Source: JAPYTY01 sp036338435
Lineage (GTDB): Bacteria; Acidobacteriota; UBA6911; RPQK01; JADFOI01
Direction of reading: 5' to 3'
NCBI GenBank assembly: GCA_036338435.1
Contig: JAYZCG010000052.1
Location: 4,522 to 68,521, forward strand
Length of the DNA: 64,000 nt
Part shown: positions 17,293 through 26,424 of the stretch, one piece after another
Layout: each line of letters begins with the position of its first letter
Numbering within the stretch: the first letter of the stretch is position 1
Notes under the pieces: generated by a model
The model's database searches: none
What the model was told of the DNA's origin: nothing
What the model saw: the letters and a program-made list of their open reading frames with translations, nothing else
Translations under genes and position numbers: made by a program

Positions 17293-17892
17293 ATGGCCAG
17301 GACAGATGAGGAGTTGGTGCGTGCAGTTTTAGGAGGTGACTCCCACGCTTTTGAGGAAATTGTCAAACGATATCAAAGGCTGGTGTTCAATGTGATTTAT
17401 CACTATTGCGGGACTCGCAATGTGGTTGAGGATTTAGCTCAAGAAGTTTTTTTAAAGGTCTTCCGAGCGCTCGCCACTTTTGACATGAGAGGACCTTTGA
17501 AGTCCTGGATCGCTAGGATTACGGCGAATACGTGTTTGGATGAACTAAGACGGAATCGGCGGGAGAAAGTTTTTCCCGTTGCGGATTTGCATTCTGGTGA
17601 TGAGAATAGGATTGAGTCTTTTTTTGAGCAGTTCGAGGAACGAGCTAGTCTAACTGAAAAAGATGTATCAGAACTGTTTGAGTTACTCGAAAAGCTTATG
17701 GGACGACTCAATGACAAAGATAGAATGGCCTTTGTATTTCGTGAATTAGAAGGGTTGAGTTATGCTGAGATTTCTCAGGCTATGAAAACGACTGAGGGAG
17801 CTATTAGGATTCGGGTTAGTCGATCTAAGAGTAAGATCAGAAGTGATTTAGAGGATATTCTCTTGTCAGGTAGGAGGGCTGTGAGTGACTGA
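17293..17892 (+). CDS. ECF-type RNA polymerase sigma factor
   Basis: 199 aa. Region 2 is complete: AFEEIVKRYQRLVFNVIYHY and the conserved DLAQEVFLKVFRAL, then LKSWIARITANTCLDELRR. Region 4 follows (FVFRELEGLSYAEISQAMKT then GAIRIRVSRSKSKIR), giving the -35 recognition helix-turn-helix. The linker between the regions is acidic and somewhat long. It overlaps the next gene by 8 bp and heads a three-gene set with a single-pass membrane protein and a Spy-like protein. By analogy with other ECF systems it is probably held inactive at the membrane until an envelope signal arrives; that is inference. Confidence 0.93.
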   Translation: MARTDEELVRAVLGGDSHAFEEIVKRYQRLVFNVIYHYCGTRNVVEDLAQEVFLKVFRALATFDMRGPLKSWIARITANTCLDELRRNRREKVFPVADLHSGDENRIESFFEQFEERASLTEKDVSELFELLEKLMGRLNDKDRMAFVFRELEGLSYAEISQAMKTTEGAIRIRVSRSKSKIRSDLEDILLSGRRAVSD

Positions 17893-18310
17893 TAACTATA
17901 CTGGATCCCAAGAGCTAGATGCTGATGATACGGGAAATGTTGACCGCAAGGATAGTAGCGAGTTGAGTAAGCATAAAAATTCTATTACTCGCTTTCTAAG
18001 ATTCCAGTTGCAGAATGTTCCAGAAATGGATATTCCCCCATTCTTTGCAAAGCGGGTCAGTCAACTTGTCCACTCAGATAGGGATTCTTTTGCCATATTA
18101 TTTCAGCAGGTTTCTAGAAAACTAATTCCCGTTTTCATGATGTTCCCGTTAGTGATGGGTCTGTTAATGTACTTAGTGGCCGACGACGGGGTGGTGGCTA
18201 CTGAACAATACGCGGACTTGTTTTTTGATCAGCCTGTGCAGGAGGATCTGTCGGTTGCTTACGTTATAGATTCTCTCGTAGAATTTTCTAGCGAGGACAC
18301 TGTACCTTGA
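17885..18310 (+). CDS. Single-pass membrane protein, candidate anti-sigma factor
   Basis: 141 aa, GTG start overlapping the sigma gene by 8 bp. An acidic/basic cytoplasmic-looking N-terminal part (residues ~1-75) includes VPEMDIPPFFAKRVSQLV. It is followed by one hydrophobic helix (~residues 80-102) and a short acidic C-terminus. I see no HXXXCXXC zinc anti-sigma motif. The place in the operon, overlap and topology suggest an anti-sigma factor; no sequence family was recognised, so the role is inferred from context. Confidence 0.6.
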   Translation: MTDNYTGSQELDADDTGNVDRKDSSELSKHKNSITRFLRFQLQNVPEMDIPPFFAKRVSQLVHSDRDSFAILFQQVSRKLIPVFMMFPLVMGLLMYLVADDGVVATEQYADLFFDQPVQEDLSVAYVIDSLVEFSSEDTVP

Positions 18311-18744
18311 CCGATCGTAATAAGGCAATCTTACTAGCGGTGTTCATCTTTGCAAGTGGTGTTGTGTTGGGCGGAGGTCTTACGTTTTTTATGTCAGGGC
18401 CTCGTTTTCCAGTTCAGTTGCAAATATCTACCCAACGACCCCAGGTTGAGTCTCTTAATCGACTTTTGAATCAACTAGATTTAGAGGCATCACACCAGGA
18501 AGAGCTACAACAGATTCTAAGGGACAGCCAAGAGGGTCTCAACGACAACAACCGAGAGTTTAATCAACGCAATCGAACGATTCGTAACAACACCCATGAG
18601 AAGATTCGACAAGTCCTTAGTCCTGAACAGATGGAACAATTTGAAGAGTTTTTGAGGATAGAAAGGCAAAAAATGTTCCGGCGGCGGGGACCAGGACAGG
18701 ATCGCGGACGCAGGGGCCCTCGCCCGATGCAGGGCAATAGGTGA
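18307..18744 (+). CDS. Spy/CpxP-like periplasmic sensor protein
   Basis: 145 aa, TTG start overlapping the preceding stop by 4 bp (TTGA). An N-terminal signal-anchor helix (residues ~7-30, AILLAVFIFASGVVLGGG) leads to a long amphipathic helical part. That part contains LNQLDLEASHQEELQQIL and a later LSPEQMEQFEEFL, the LTxxQ-like helix pattern of Spy/CpxP and heavy-metal-sensor proteins. The tail is Arg/Gly/Pro rich. Members of this group are periplasmic chaperones or stress sensors. With the sigma factor and membrane protein it fits an envelope-stress operon. Confidence 0.65.
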   Translation: MTDRNKAILLAVFIFASGVVLGGGLTFFMSGPRFPVQLQISTQRPQVESLNRLLNQLDLEASHQEELQQILRDSQEGLNDNNREFNQRNRTIRNNTHEKIRQVLSPEQMEQFEEFLRIERQKMFRRRGPGQDRGRRGPRPMQGNR

Positions 18745-18814
18745 TGTGACCTTGGATTAGAAAGTTCTCTTAACTTTTCCATTTTTAGGTACAACTAATA
18801 CAATAAGGAACGAA

Positions 18815-19534
18815 ATGGTCAAAAATTGTTTGGGGCTAGTGTTGGTTGTCACATTGCTTGGTATTGAAGTTTTTGCACAGAGAATTCCAGTGCCATTTCT
18901 AGCTAAGGATAAGTGGGAATTCTCAGGATTTATAGGATTTGGTGGAGCTGGTGACGATACGTTTGTTACTCCTGTGGAAGAGGGTACTACCAAGAACGTA
19001 AAATTGGACATAGATCAGGGGTATGCGCTGGGTATTAGGATTACGGAGAATCGAGGGCGGTTCTTTGGAGCAGAGTTGGAGTATTCTGTAACCAATCATC
19101 CGTTGTCGTTTCAGCAATTGAGTACTGCGCTACCGTCGATAACGCTTGATCACAGGATGCACAAGCTAGCCTATAGTTTTTTATTGTACGGGTTGGGCCA
19201 GGAAAAGATAATTCGTCCTTTTGGTTCTGTAGGATTGGGAACCTCGTTTTTTCATGTCAGTAGTGATTCACGTGATAAGGCTTTGATGCAAGGTGCGGAT
19301 CTAAAGAACCGATGGAAACTTGCCGTTAGCTATGGGGGCGGAGTCAAGGTTAAGCTGACGCCTGGATGGGGTCTGCGCGTCGATTTTAGAAATCAGATCA
19401 CCGGGGTTCCCGATTTTGGGTTCCCTTCCCAAGCGCCGCTATTAGCACTTGGAGGGACGGGTTTGGGTTTTCGTCCTGATGGAGTCCTATATAGTTGGCA
19501 GACAATTATAGGATTCATCTACGCCTTCCGTTGA
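18815..19534 (+). CDS. Outer-membrane beta-barrel-like secreted protein
   Basis: 239 aa. Cleavable signal peptide (residues 1-21, ending EVFAQ). The mature part alternates hydrophobic and polar residues and has barrel-like strands: WEFSGFIGFGGAG, YALGIRITENRGRFFGAELEYS, LKNRWKLAVSYGGGVKV, WGLRVDFRNQITG. It ends in an aromatic FIYAFR, as do outer-membrane barrels. AAGGAA lies 5-8 nt before the ATG. It may be served by the sigma operon just upstream (70 bp gap), but no promoter motif proves this. Confidence 0.65.
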   Translation: MVKNCLGLVLVVTLLGIEVFAQRIPVPFLAKDKWEFSGFIGFGGAGDDTFVTPVEEGTTKNVKLDIDQGYALGIRITENRGRFFGAELEYSVTNHPLSFQQLSTALPSITLDHRMHKLAYSFLLYGLGQEKIIRPFGSVGLGTSFFHVSSDSRDKALMQGADLKNRWKLAVSYGGGVKVKLTPGWGLRVDFRNQITGVPDFGFPSQAPLLALGGTGLGFRPDGVLYSWQTIIGFIYAFR

Positions 19535-19595
19535 TGGTTTTCGTGGAGCACAACATGGTCAGATAGGGATTTACCCGTGACACCTTTGGGTCTTT

Positions 19596-20393
19596 CTAGT
19601 GTGTCATCGCGTAGATGATGTAGTTGATCCCCAACTGAAAGGCGAGAGTAGCGTAGTGTTGAGGATATGCGTCGACCTCAGCCCACTCCCAAGCATCCCC
19701 AAGGTCAACGTTGTGATTGATCATAACCATTAGCCGGCCGTTTTGGTCGTGAATACCTCTGTAGTGAGCCTCGTAACCGCCCTTTTCCCACGTTCTTCCA
19801 CTGTAGGCAAACTGGAGGCCAGGAATTTGGATGAGTTCATGAATGTCGTAGTAACAGTGGAAGACGGGGTGGGACAAGGGGAGATCTATAGGCTCATACT
19901 CAGGAAAAACCCTTTTCATTTGTGAGTAGAAGTTCTGCCATTCATACTCTCCGTGAAAATCATCAACCACTAGAAAACCACCGCGTAGTAGGTATTCTCT
20001 AAGTTGTTTTACTTCTAAATCTGATAGCCGCATGTTACCCACTTCAACAGCATAGACGAATGGGTAGCGGAAGATATCTGTGTCGAGAATAGTCATCACC
20101 CGGTGCTGTGGATTCACAAATCCAAAATCAGTGAGTCTGCCCAGTCCGTGAATGAACTGGATATCTGCTTTAGGATAGTCAACTGTCCAGGATGTTCCCA
20201 TCCAGTCATTTCCGGAATAGACGAGTCGCAAGAAAGTAAACTCCTCAGAATTAATGATTCTGGAACGGAGTCGATTGTCGTTTCCAACTGCAGTCGAACT
20301 GAGTACGAAAACTAGCAAAAAAAAGCATGTGCGTGAGGCATTGCCTATACGGAGGACTGATTGTTTTCGATGTCGCCTGTCTGGATACAACAT
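19596..20393 (-). CDS. DUF4159 domain protein, exported
   Basis: 265 aa. Hydrophobic N-terminal signal (~residues 20-37). The DUF4159 domain follows: FTFLRLVYSGN, WTVDYPKADIQF, then a glutamine-amidotransferase-like core (YVEVGNM-type strand written here as VYAVEVGNMRLS, then REYLLRGGFLVVDDFHG). Late conserved pieces are HPVFHCYYDI and MVMINHNVDLGDAWEWA. The domain is frequent in Acidobacteriota and Planctomycetota gene sets near MoxR/CoxE proteins; none is seen here. Function unknown. It is the downstream neighbour of the glycosyltransferase gene, separated by about 75 bp. Confidence 0.82.
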   Translation of the reverse strand: MLYPDRRHRKQSVLRIGNASRTCFFLLVFVLSSTAVGNDNRLRSRIINSEEFTFLRLVYSGNDWMGTSWTVDYPKADIQFIHGLGRLTDFGFVNPQHRVMTILDTDIFRYPFVYAVEVGNMRLSDLEVKQLREYLLRGGFLVVDDFHGEYEWQNFYSQMKRVFPEYEPIDLPLSHPVFHCYYDIHELIQIPGLQFAYSGRTWEKGGYEAHYRGIHDQNGRLMVMINHNVDLGDAWEWAEVDAYPQHYATLAFQLGINYIIYAMTH

Positions 20394-20469
20394 GCTGTGT
20401 CAGGACCAATACAAAAAAAATAAAGTTTGTACATGGAGCATGATTAAAAATCAACTGTGCTGGATGCGT

Positions 20470-21696
20470 TCAACAGGTAAGCTGCCGAATTAGAATATTG
20501 CGTTTGGAGCGAAACGTAGATGCCTGGCGAAGTATTTTGTCCTCGCTTTCCAGATGGTTCAGTTCCAGTGTTTCTCGAATAAAGGAGATGACCCGGGCAA
20601 AGTAAAGGGGTTTCAGTGCTTCTACTACATTAAGCTTTCTGGTACGAGTGCTGGAGCAGGAATACTCTTTTAGAAAGCTATATACGATGTCAACCCAAAG
20701 AAGGCTAGATAGTCGAAAATTATGTGTCTGAAACATGTATTGTACTTTTCTAGCCGTCTCAGTTGGAAGAATCTGTTCTACCAAGTTGTGGTGAGGGACA
20801 AATTCCTCTACAGCCACTCTCTTTAAACGCTTGTAGTCGATGCTCAGGTCCTGGGGTTCGGAAAGCTGATCTGTGTTGCCGTAAATTTTTGGGGTATCTG
20901 AGTCAGCTCTAGACTTGATCCACTCATCCTTACAGACCAATAACTTGGAAAATAGGGTGTCGACTACTTGTGTGAACATCTCCCCCAATTTCGGGGCACT
21001 CGGTTTGTGGACTTTACTCCCTAAGACCGTCTGGGCCACCCGAAATCCCCCCATCAGTGCTTCAACTGTCATGAAGATATCCACTCCATATTGGCAAATA
21101 TTTTCTCCCCATTTCCGAGTGATCCAGTGTTCCATCAGTCTACCTGAGAAAGCAAAATCGCCCCCGATTGGCTGACGAACTTTCTTGCCTAGAAGGCCAA
21201 ACAGAAGGGGATAACAGATATGGTTGGTAATGGTTCCATCGTACTCATTTCGACTGTACATCGGTGTAACAAAGTCACAACCTTCACTTATGGGTTCAGC
21301 CAGAGCCTGGGGCCATTCTGGGCTGATACTTTGCAGATCAGCGTCCACCACAACAACTGCTTGTGGTTTATATTTTCGAAGATAGGTAAACATGTTGTGA
21401 AAGTTGTGGCCTTTCCCCTTAATGCCAGAGGGGGTGGAAAGATAAACCTTGGATATGCCAAAGCTCTCAGCCGATAAGAACACTTTTTCCGTCCCATCCT
21501 CGGAGCAGTTGTCGGCGTTTATAATCACAGTATTACGTTCAGGGTAGTACTGCGTTAACCCTTTGGCCACTTGCTCAACAACAAAAGCTATGTTGTCAGC
21601 TTCATTGTACGAAGGGATTCCTACTACCAAGTCGACCGAATGGCCGCTTAGATCATTTCTAACCAGAACAGGTTTCCTCATCTGTGTCGTAGCCAT
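20470..21696 (-). CDS. Family 2-type glycosyltransferase (GpgS/MGS-like)
   Basis: 408 aa. GT-A fold: VVGIPSYNEADNI, then the metal-binding DAD in VVVVDADLQSISPEW. RQPIGGDFAFSG and ENICQYGVDIFMTVEAL recall acceptor-site segments of glucosyl-3-phosphoglycerate synthase and mannosylglycerate synthase (GT81/GT78). A helical C-terminal part of ~170 residues follows. No transmembrane helix. A role in making a glycerate-based compatible solute is possible but not shown; no matching phosphatase is adjacent. The DUF4159 gene lies downstream. Confidence 0.75.
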   Translation of the reverse strand: MATTQMRKPVLVRNDLSGHSVDLVVGIPSYNEADNIAFVVEQVAKGLTQYYPERNTVIINADNCSEDGTEKVFLSAESFGISKVYLSTPSGIKGKGHNFHNMFTYLRKYKPQAVVVVDADLQSISPEWPQALAEPISEGCDFVTPMYSRNEYDGTITNHICYPLLFGLLGKKVRQPIGGDFAFSGRLMEHWITRKWGENICQYGVDIFMTVEALMGGFRVAQTVLGSKVHKPSAPKLGEMFTQVVDTLFSKLLVCKDEWIKSRADSDTPKIYGNTDQLSEPQDLSIDYKRLKRVAVEEFVPHHNLVEQILPTETARKVQYMFQTHNFRLSSLLWVDIVYSFLKEYSCSSTRTRKLNVVEALKPLYFARVISFIRETLELNHLESEDKILRQASTFRSKRNILIRQLTC

Positions 21697-21853
21697 GTCG
21701 ACTTAATTTTTGAAAGGGACGATCTTCAAGTCACATTAATTAGCCAACCCGTCTGGCACTTATACCAAGATTATCTGACCATTAACCTTAGAAAGATGGT
21801 AGCGCACTTTTCTTATCACGCACCTTCTGTACGATAAGGATCTATTGCTTTAA

Positions 21854-21878
21854 TGGGAATTTTATGGCCCAATTCCCA
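21854..21878 (-). terminator. Hairpin downstream of the malonyl-CoA synthetase-like gene
   Basis: TGGGAATT (21854-21861) and AATTCCCA (21871-21878) form an 8-bp stem with a 9-nt loop. On the minus strand it lies just after the ligase stop codon and is followed by TTAAAG, so it is a modest intrinsic terminator candidate. Confidence 0.4.
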
Positions 21879-21887
21879 CTCACTTTT

Positions 21888-23378
21888 TCAGAGTGATGGG
21901 AACCAATTTTTCACCGTAGTTTTGATGACCTTACCCATTACGTTGCGGGGGAGCTCAGTGACGATTAAGAATTCACACGGAACCTTGTAGGGAGCCAGTC
22001 TCTCCTTTCCCCAGTGCCGTAGGTGATCAGGTAAGAGGGAAGAGTTAGAACGAAGTACAACTGCTGCACAGACCTTTTCTCCCCATTCTTTGTCTGTAAC
22101 CCCTACAACCGCACATTCCTCAATCAAAGGATGAGTGCTGAACACCCCTTCGATTTCCAAAGCGGATACTTTATAGCCACCGGTTTTAATGATGTCGATG
22201 GAGCTTCTTCCTAGAATGCGATAGTAGCCATCCTCAAGGAGTGCCTCATCTCCTGTGCAAAACCATCCATCTTGAAAAGCCTTTTTTGTAGTTTCAGGTT
22301 GCCCTAAGTATTCTTTGAAAATGCCGGGACTTCTCACTTGTATTTCCCCAGACTGATTTTCTTCCGTCAGTATCTGGCCTGACGTGTTTGTTAGTCTTAC
22401 CTCTATCTTAGGAAGAGGCAGGCCCACTGAACCTGCCCGGCGTTCACCATGGAGTGGATTTGACAAGGCCATACCAATTTCAGTCATTCCGTATCGTTCA
22501 AGTAGCTGGTGGCCACTTATGTGTTTCCATCTTTCGAAAACATCGGTGGGTAGTGCCGCTGATCCGGATACCATTAGCCGGAGTTTGTTACAGGCATTGG
22601 ACATTCTAAGGCGTTCCTGTTCTGGAGTGCTTTCCCATGCTGAGATAAGCTTGGAATAGATGGTGGGGACCGCCATGAACAGGGTAATGTCATTTCTAAT
22701 GAACCTGTTCCACACTTCTATAGCTTCAAATTTAGGTAAAATCTCACAGGTTGCTCCAGCCCACAGGGCGCAGAGTAGTGCATTAACAATGCCGTGAGTA
22801 TGGTGAAGTGGAAGGACGTGTAAGATGTGGTCATTTTGGGTCCACTGCCAAGCTTCGATCAAGGTCGTGATTTGAGCTAAGACACTCTGGTGAGTGAAGA
22901 CAACTCCTCGGGGCGTACCAGTGGTGCCACTTGTATAAAGAATCATAGCGTGTCGGTGACTATTCACATTTGGTAAGGTCGATTTTTCAGACCGGGGTAT
23001 TTCCGAAGTCAAATAAAGGGGGAGGGCGTAGGGCGTCGTGATGGGCAAAAGCAAATCTTCAAATTCAGGATGAGTGACGAGAATCTGGGCATTACTGTCC
23101 TTTATGATATGTTCTAATTCTTGAGTTGGATGAGAAGTGCCAAGAGGTAACGCTACCCCTCCTGCCTGCCATATCCCCCACTGCACTGCTACATATTCAA
23201 AACTTGAGGGAACTAGAAAAGCCACTGGGGCTTCCTTCAGGTCGTTTCGCCCATTCAATAAGTGGGATGCAATGTTTCGGGATGAAGTCAGCAGATCATG
23301 GTAGGTGTATTTTCCCTGCTGATCAATGATGGCAGAGAGTTGATCGTGTTTACATGCTCTTTCCAACAGTGGAAGCAT
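21888..23378 (-). CDS. Acyl-CoA synthetase of the ACSF3/MatB (malonyl-CoA synthetase) type
   Basis: 496 aa adenylate-forming enzyme. The P-loop motif TSGTTGTPRG, the block HVLPLHHTHGIVNALLCALW and the A5 motif ERYGMTEIGMALSNPL are followed by GERRAGSVGLPLPKIEV. These blocks are characteristic of ACSF3/MatB-type malonyl/methylmalonyl-CoA ligases. Later motifs TGDEALLEDGYYRILGR (A7) and PRNVMGKVIKTT (A10, with the catalytic lysine) are intact. The likely reaction is malonate + CoA + ATP to malonyl-CoA + AMP + PPi, in the cytoplasm. Malonyl specificity is inferred from motif resemblance. Confidence 0.85.
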   Translation of the reverse strand: MLPLLERACKHDQLSAIIDQQGKYTYHDLLTSSRNIASHLLNGRNDLKEAPVAFLVPSSFEYVAVQWGIWQAGGVALPLGTSHPTQELEHIIKDSNAQILVTHPEFEDLLLPITTPYALPLYLTSEIPRSEKSTLPNVNSHRHAMILYTSGTTGTPRGVVFTHQSVLAQITTLIEAWQWTQNDHILHVLPLHHTHGIVNALLCALWAGATCEILPKFEAIEVWNRFIRNDITLFMAVPTIYSKLISAWESTPEQERLRMSNACNKLRLMVSGSAALPTDVFERWKHISGHQLLERYGMTEIGMALSNPLHGERRAGSVGLPLPKIEVRLTNTSGQILTEENQSGEIQVRSPGIFKEYLGQPETTKKAFQDGWFCTGDEALLEDGYYRILGRSSIDIIKTGGYKVSALEIEGVFSTHPLIEECAVVGVTDKEWGEKVCAAVVLRSNSSLLPDHLRHWGKERLAPYKVPCEFLIVTELPRNVMGKVIKTTVKNWFPSL

Positions 23379-23498
23379 ATTTAACTACAGCATGCCGCAA
23401 AATGGAGTTTGGGCACTAGTCCGATTCTCAGTCCCCTCCACTTTACCGTAATTGAGAATCGAAAGTCATCCTATTCAGGGGAGAAACGATAAAGTAAA

Positions 23499-24107
23499 AT
23501 GAGGGAGATGAGTAGCAAACAATTGGTGGGTGTGTGCCTATGTTTTAGTTTGGTCATTGCCCATGTGATCGCTCTACCTTTGGGAACCTCACAATCTTCG
23601 TCTCGTATAAAGCAGTCTGTACTTTCATTTTTGACGGGCGGTTGGGGTCCCTGTACCGTTGAAGAAGAAATTGAAATTGCCGGCTATCTCAAGCGGCAGA
23701 CGGAGTCCTATTTTATAAAACTCGAGGCGTTTACGATAGTTGAGGAGGAGGAACTCGATCCCGAAGCTTTTATGGGAATGCCCTTTGTGGCTGATGAAGA
23801 AGCGGCAGAAGCTCTTATGTTGATGGTCGCGAATCTTATGATTTCCTTGGAGGAGATGATCAACACCTTAGGACTTATGGAAAGTCTTTTCGAGCAACGT
23901 CCCGTCGATTACGCTCAGACCGCTACTATACTTTGGCTCAACATTGTCAAGGACATTGCACTTGAGAAGGAAAATGCCAAGCAGATCGGACAATTGGGCT
24001 TGGTTAATTCCAATTGGGCTGCAATTGCAGAGGTTGTGCTCCCTCGACTATTCTCACGTATTTTAGAACCCCGGCTAGCCGAATCCCTCCGGAATCCATC
24101 ACGATAG
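23499..24107 (+). CDS. Secreted protein of unknown function
   Basis: 202 aa. Signal peptide at residues ~8-27 (GVCLCFSLVIAHVIAL). The mature part is acidic and helical, with a run EEEELDPEAF, an alanine/methionine-rich helix (EEAAEALMLMVANLMIS) and no cysteine pairs or recognised motif. An alternative ATG nine bases downstream would shorten it by three residues. I do not recognise the family. It is convergent with the DUF1330 gene, 31 bp away. Confidence 0.55.
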   Translation: MREMSSKQLVGVCLCFSLVIAHVIALPLGTSQSSSRIKQSVLSFLTGGWGPCTVEEEIEIAGYLKRQTESYFIKLEAFTIVEEEELDPEAFMGMPFVADEEAAEALMLMVANLMISLEEMINTLGLMESLFEQRPVDYAQTATILWLNIVKDIALEKENAKQIGQLGLVNSNWAAIAEVVLPRLFSRILEPRLAESLRNPSR

Positions 24108-24138
24108 ACTGATTCCTCAGTATCCCAAATTCGACACA

Positions 24139-24432
24139 TTATGAGGCGCCATCAAAAATAACCCCATTTGAACGAGACGCCTCCAGACGGATAGTCTTGA
24201 GAGGGCCATAGGCCTCTGAGTTGTACCACTGACGTGCCTGCTCTAAGGTGGGAAATTCCAACATCACTATGCGAGTCGGTTGCCAATCTCCTTCCACCAC
24301 CTCAAAATCACCACCTTTTGCAACATAACGTCCCCCATACTGTTCGATGGTGGCACCAACTTGTTCACGGTACTCTTCCATTTTGTTTCCATCAATTACT
24401 TGCGTCATATCGAAGATACAATAGGCTGACAT
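24139..24432 (-). CDS. DUF1330 family protein
   Basis: 97 aa starting at the ATG at 24432, fixed by AAGGAG 8 nt upstream; the open frame runs further but that part is not protein-like. Ferredoxin-like alpha/beta fold of DUF1330: YCIFDMTQVID, GGRYVAKGGDFEVVEG, RIVMLEFPTLEQARQWYNS and the terminal RSNGVIFDG. Relatives are small cytoplasmic proteins of unknown function, sometimes near monooxygenases. Stand-alone here. Confidence 0.88.
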   Translation of the reverse strand: MSAYCIFDMTQVIDGNKMEEYREQVGATIEQYGGRYVAKGGDFEVVEGDWQPTRIVMLEFPTLEQARQWYNSEAYGPLKTIRLEASRSNGVIFDGAS

Positions 24433-24631
24433 AATTACTTCTCCTTGTGTTCTAAATTTCGTAACATGCACAGTCTGCCATGATTGTAGCTGGGGGTGCC
24501 AATTAAATTTTGAGAAAGAGCGCTGTACATATCGTGAGGCATGGCGTTCTCTTTTTGGGCACTGGATTTGGATAGGAAGCTCGCTAGGTGAAAAATTTTG
24601 ATAGAGTTTCTGGGCAGGAGGCCGCTCTTTT

Positions 24632-26377
24632 ATGAAGTATAAATCTCCCTCCATGACAACAGTCAAATATGCTTTTGGTGCTATCATCTGGCCCCGGAGA
24701 AAATCGCTGAGTCTGGGTCTTCTTCTGATTCTAATCAATCGACTGGCCAGTTTAGTGTTGCCAGGGTCTAGTAAGTTCATCATTGACAATGCGATAAACC
24801 AGGGTGATCTAGGTTTGTTGAAACAAATTCTTTTAGTGATAGCAATTGCCATTCTTGTTCAGGCTTTGAGCTCTTTTGCTCTCACACGACTATTGAGCGT
24901 TGAGGCGCAACATCTCATCTCCCTGTTAAGGGCCAAGGTTCAACAGCATGTTGTCTATCTCCCTACAGGGTACTTTGATAATACGAAATCAGGTGAGTTA
25001 GTGGCCCGAATTATGACCGATGTGGAGGGTGTCCGTAATCTAGTTGGAACCGGCTTGGTCCAACTAGTTGGGGGAATCCTTACGGCTTTGGTAGCCTTCG
25101 TTCTTCTGATCCGCATCGATGCTCCGCTGACTTTTTATGTTTTGATTCCACTAATGGCCTTTGGACTAATTTCCCTGAAGGCTTTTGGTTATATCCGGCC
25201 CGTGTTTAGGGAACGAAGAAAAATAAACGCGGAAGTGACCGGACGATTGACAGAATCTCTAAGTGGTATTCGAGTGATAAAAGGATTCAATGCCGAAAAG
25301 CATGAAGTGGGAATTTTTGAACAAGGCATTGATCGTCTCTTTCAGAACGTCAAAAAGTCCCTTACTGCTACTAGTCTAGTCACGAGTTCAGCCACGCTTT
25401 TGTTGGGATTAGCAGCTGTAGCAATCATGGGTATTGGAGGAATAAAAATCGTAGAAGGTGACATGACTTTGGGTGATTTTTTTGCGTTTACTCTTTATCT
25501 GGGTTTTTTGATCGCACCGATAGTTCAGATGAGCAATATTGGGAGTCAGATGACTGATGCTTTTGCTGGTTTAGATCGAACAGAAGAAATCCTGAATATT
25601 CAAAGGGAGATCGATGATGTTAAACGCACCGTTGAATTGGAGAACATCCGAGGAGATATCGAGTTCAAAAATGTAACCTTTTCGTACCGGGAAGGGGTCG
25701 AGGTGCTCAAGAACGTTAGTTTTCAATCACCATCAGGGACCGTAACTGCTCTGGTGGGTAGTTCAGGGTCGGGAAAGACTACTATTGCTGGACTTGCCGC
25801 TTCTTTTTTTAATCCAGAACACGGGATCGTAAAAATCGATGGACACGATCTATCTAAGTGTACACTTGACAGCTATCGGAGCCGATTGGGAGTTGTGTTA
25901 CAAGATGATTTTCTTTTCGATGGGACCATTTTAGACAACATAAGGTTTGGTTATTCTGCGGCAAATGAACAGGCAGTTGAGGAAGCAGTCCGGGCTGCAC
26001 ATGTGAAAGAGTTTGCAGATCGTTTTGATGATGGCCTCGAAACTATCATTGGAGAACGTGGAGTAAAACTTTCAGGAGGACAACGCCAGCGTGTGACTAT
26101 TGCTCGAGCCTTGTTGGCAGATCCCGCAATTCTCATCCTAGATGAAGCCACCTCTAGTCTTGATGCCGAGAGTGAAATGTATATTCAAGAGAGTCTTAAG
26201 ACTCTGATGGAGGGACGCACCACTCTGGTCATCGCTCATAGGCTGAGCACCATCCGTCAGGCCCATCAGATTTTAGTAGTTGAAAATGGACAGGTTATGG
26301 AGCGGGGAACACACCAGGAGCTAGTTGAGAAAAAGGGCCGTTATCATCAGCTTTTCACCTACCAGGCAAGAATCTGA
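24632..26377 (+). CDS. ABC exporter with fused permease and ATPase (MsbA/LmrA-like)
   Basis: 581 aa. The N-terminal ~320 residues are a six-helix ABC exporter membrane domain (LGLLLILINRLASLVLPG, FIIDNAI, TGYFDNTKSGELVARIMTDV). The ATPase domain has Walker A GSSGSGKT, the Q-loop VVLQDDFLFDGT, the ABC signature LSGGQRQR, Walker B AILILDEATSSLD and the H-loop VIAHRLST. It probably works as a homodimer exporting lipid or drug-like molecules; the substrate cannot be read. GGAGG lies ~11 nt before the chosen ATG. Confidence 0.93.
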   Translation: MKYKSPSMTTVKYAFGAIIWPRRKSLSLGLLLILINRLASLVLPGSSKFIIDNAINQGDLGLLKQILLVIAIAILVQALSSFALTRLLSVEAQHLISLLRAKVQQHVVYLPTGYFDNTKSGELVARIMTDVEGVRNLVGTGLVQLVGGILTALVAFVLLIRIDAPLTFYVLIPLMAFGLISLKAFGYIRPVFRERRKINAEVTGRLTESLSGIRVIKGFNAEKHEVGIFEQGIDRLFQNVKKSLTATSLVTSSATLLLGLAAVAIMGIGGIKIVEGDMTLGDFFAFTLYLGFLIAPIVQMSNIGSQMTDAFAGLDRTEEILNIQREIDDVKRTVELENIRGDIEFKNVTFSYREGVEVLKNVSFQSPSGTVTALVGSSGSGKTTIAGLAASFFNPEHGIVKIDGHDLSKCTLDSYRSRLGVVLQDDFLFDGTILDNIRFGYSAANEQAVEEAVRAAHVKEFADRFDDGLETIIGERGVKLSGGQRQRVTIARALLADPAILILDEATSSLDAESEMYIQESLKTLMEGRTTLVIAHRLSTIRQAHQILVVENGQVMERGTHQELVEKKGRYHQLFTYQARI

Positions 26378-26378
26378 A

Positions 26379-26415
26379 AATACAAGGAAGGACTATGTTG
26401 TTCAATCCTTGTATT
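26379..26415. terminator. Bidirectional terminator-like inverted repeat between convergent genes
   Basis: AATACAAGGA (26379-26388) and TCCTTGTATT (26406-26415) are perfect 10-bp arms around a 17-nt loop. It lies between the ends of the ABC exporter (plus) and amidase (minus) genes. The A/T outer arms would give a short U-run in either direction. Confidence 0.45.
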
Positions 26416-26424
26416 CCAAATTGA

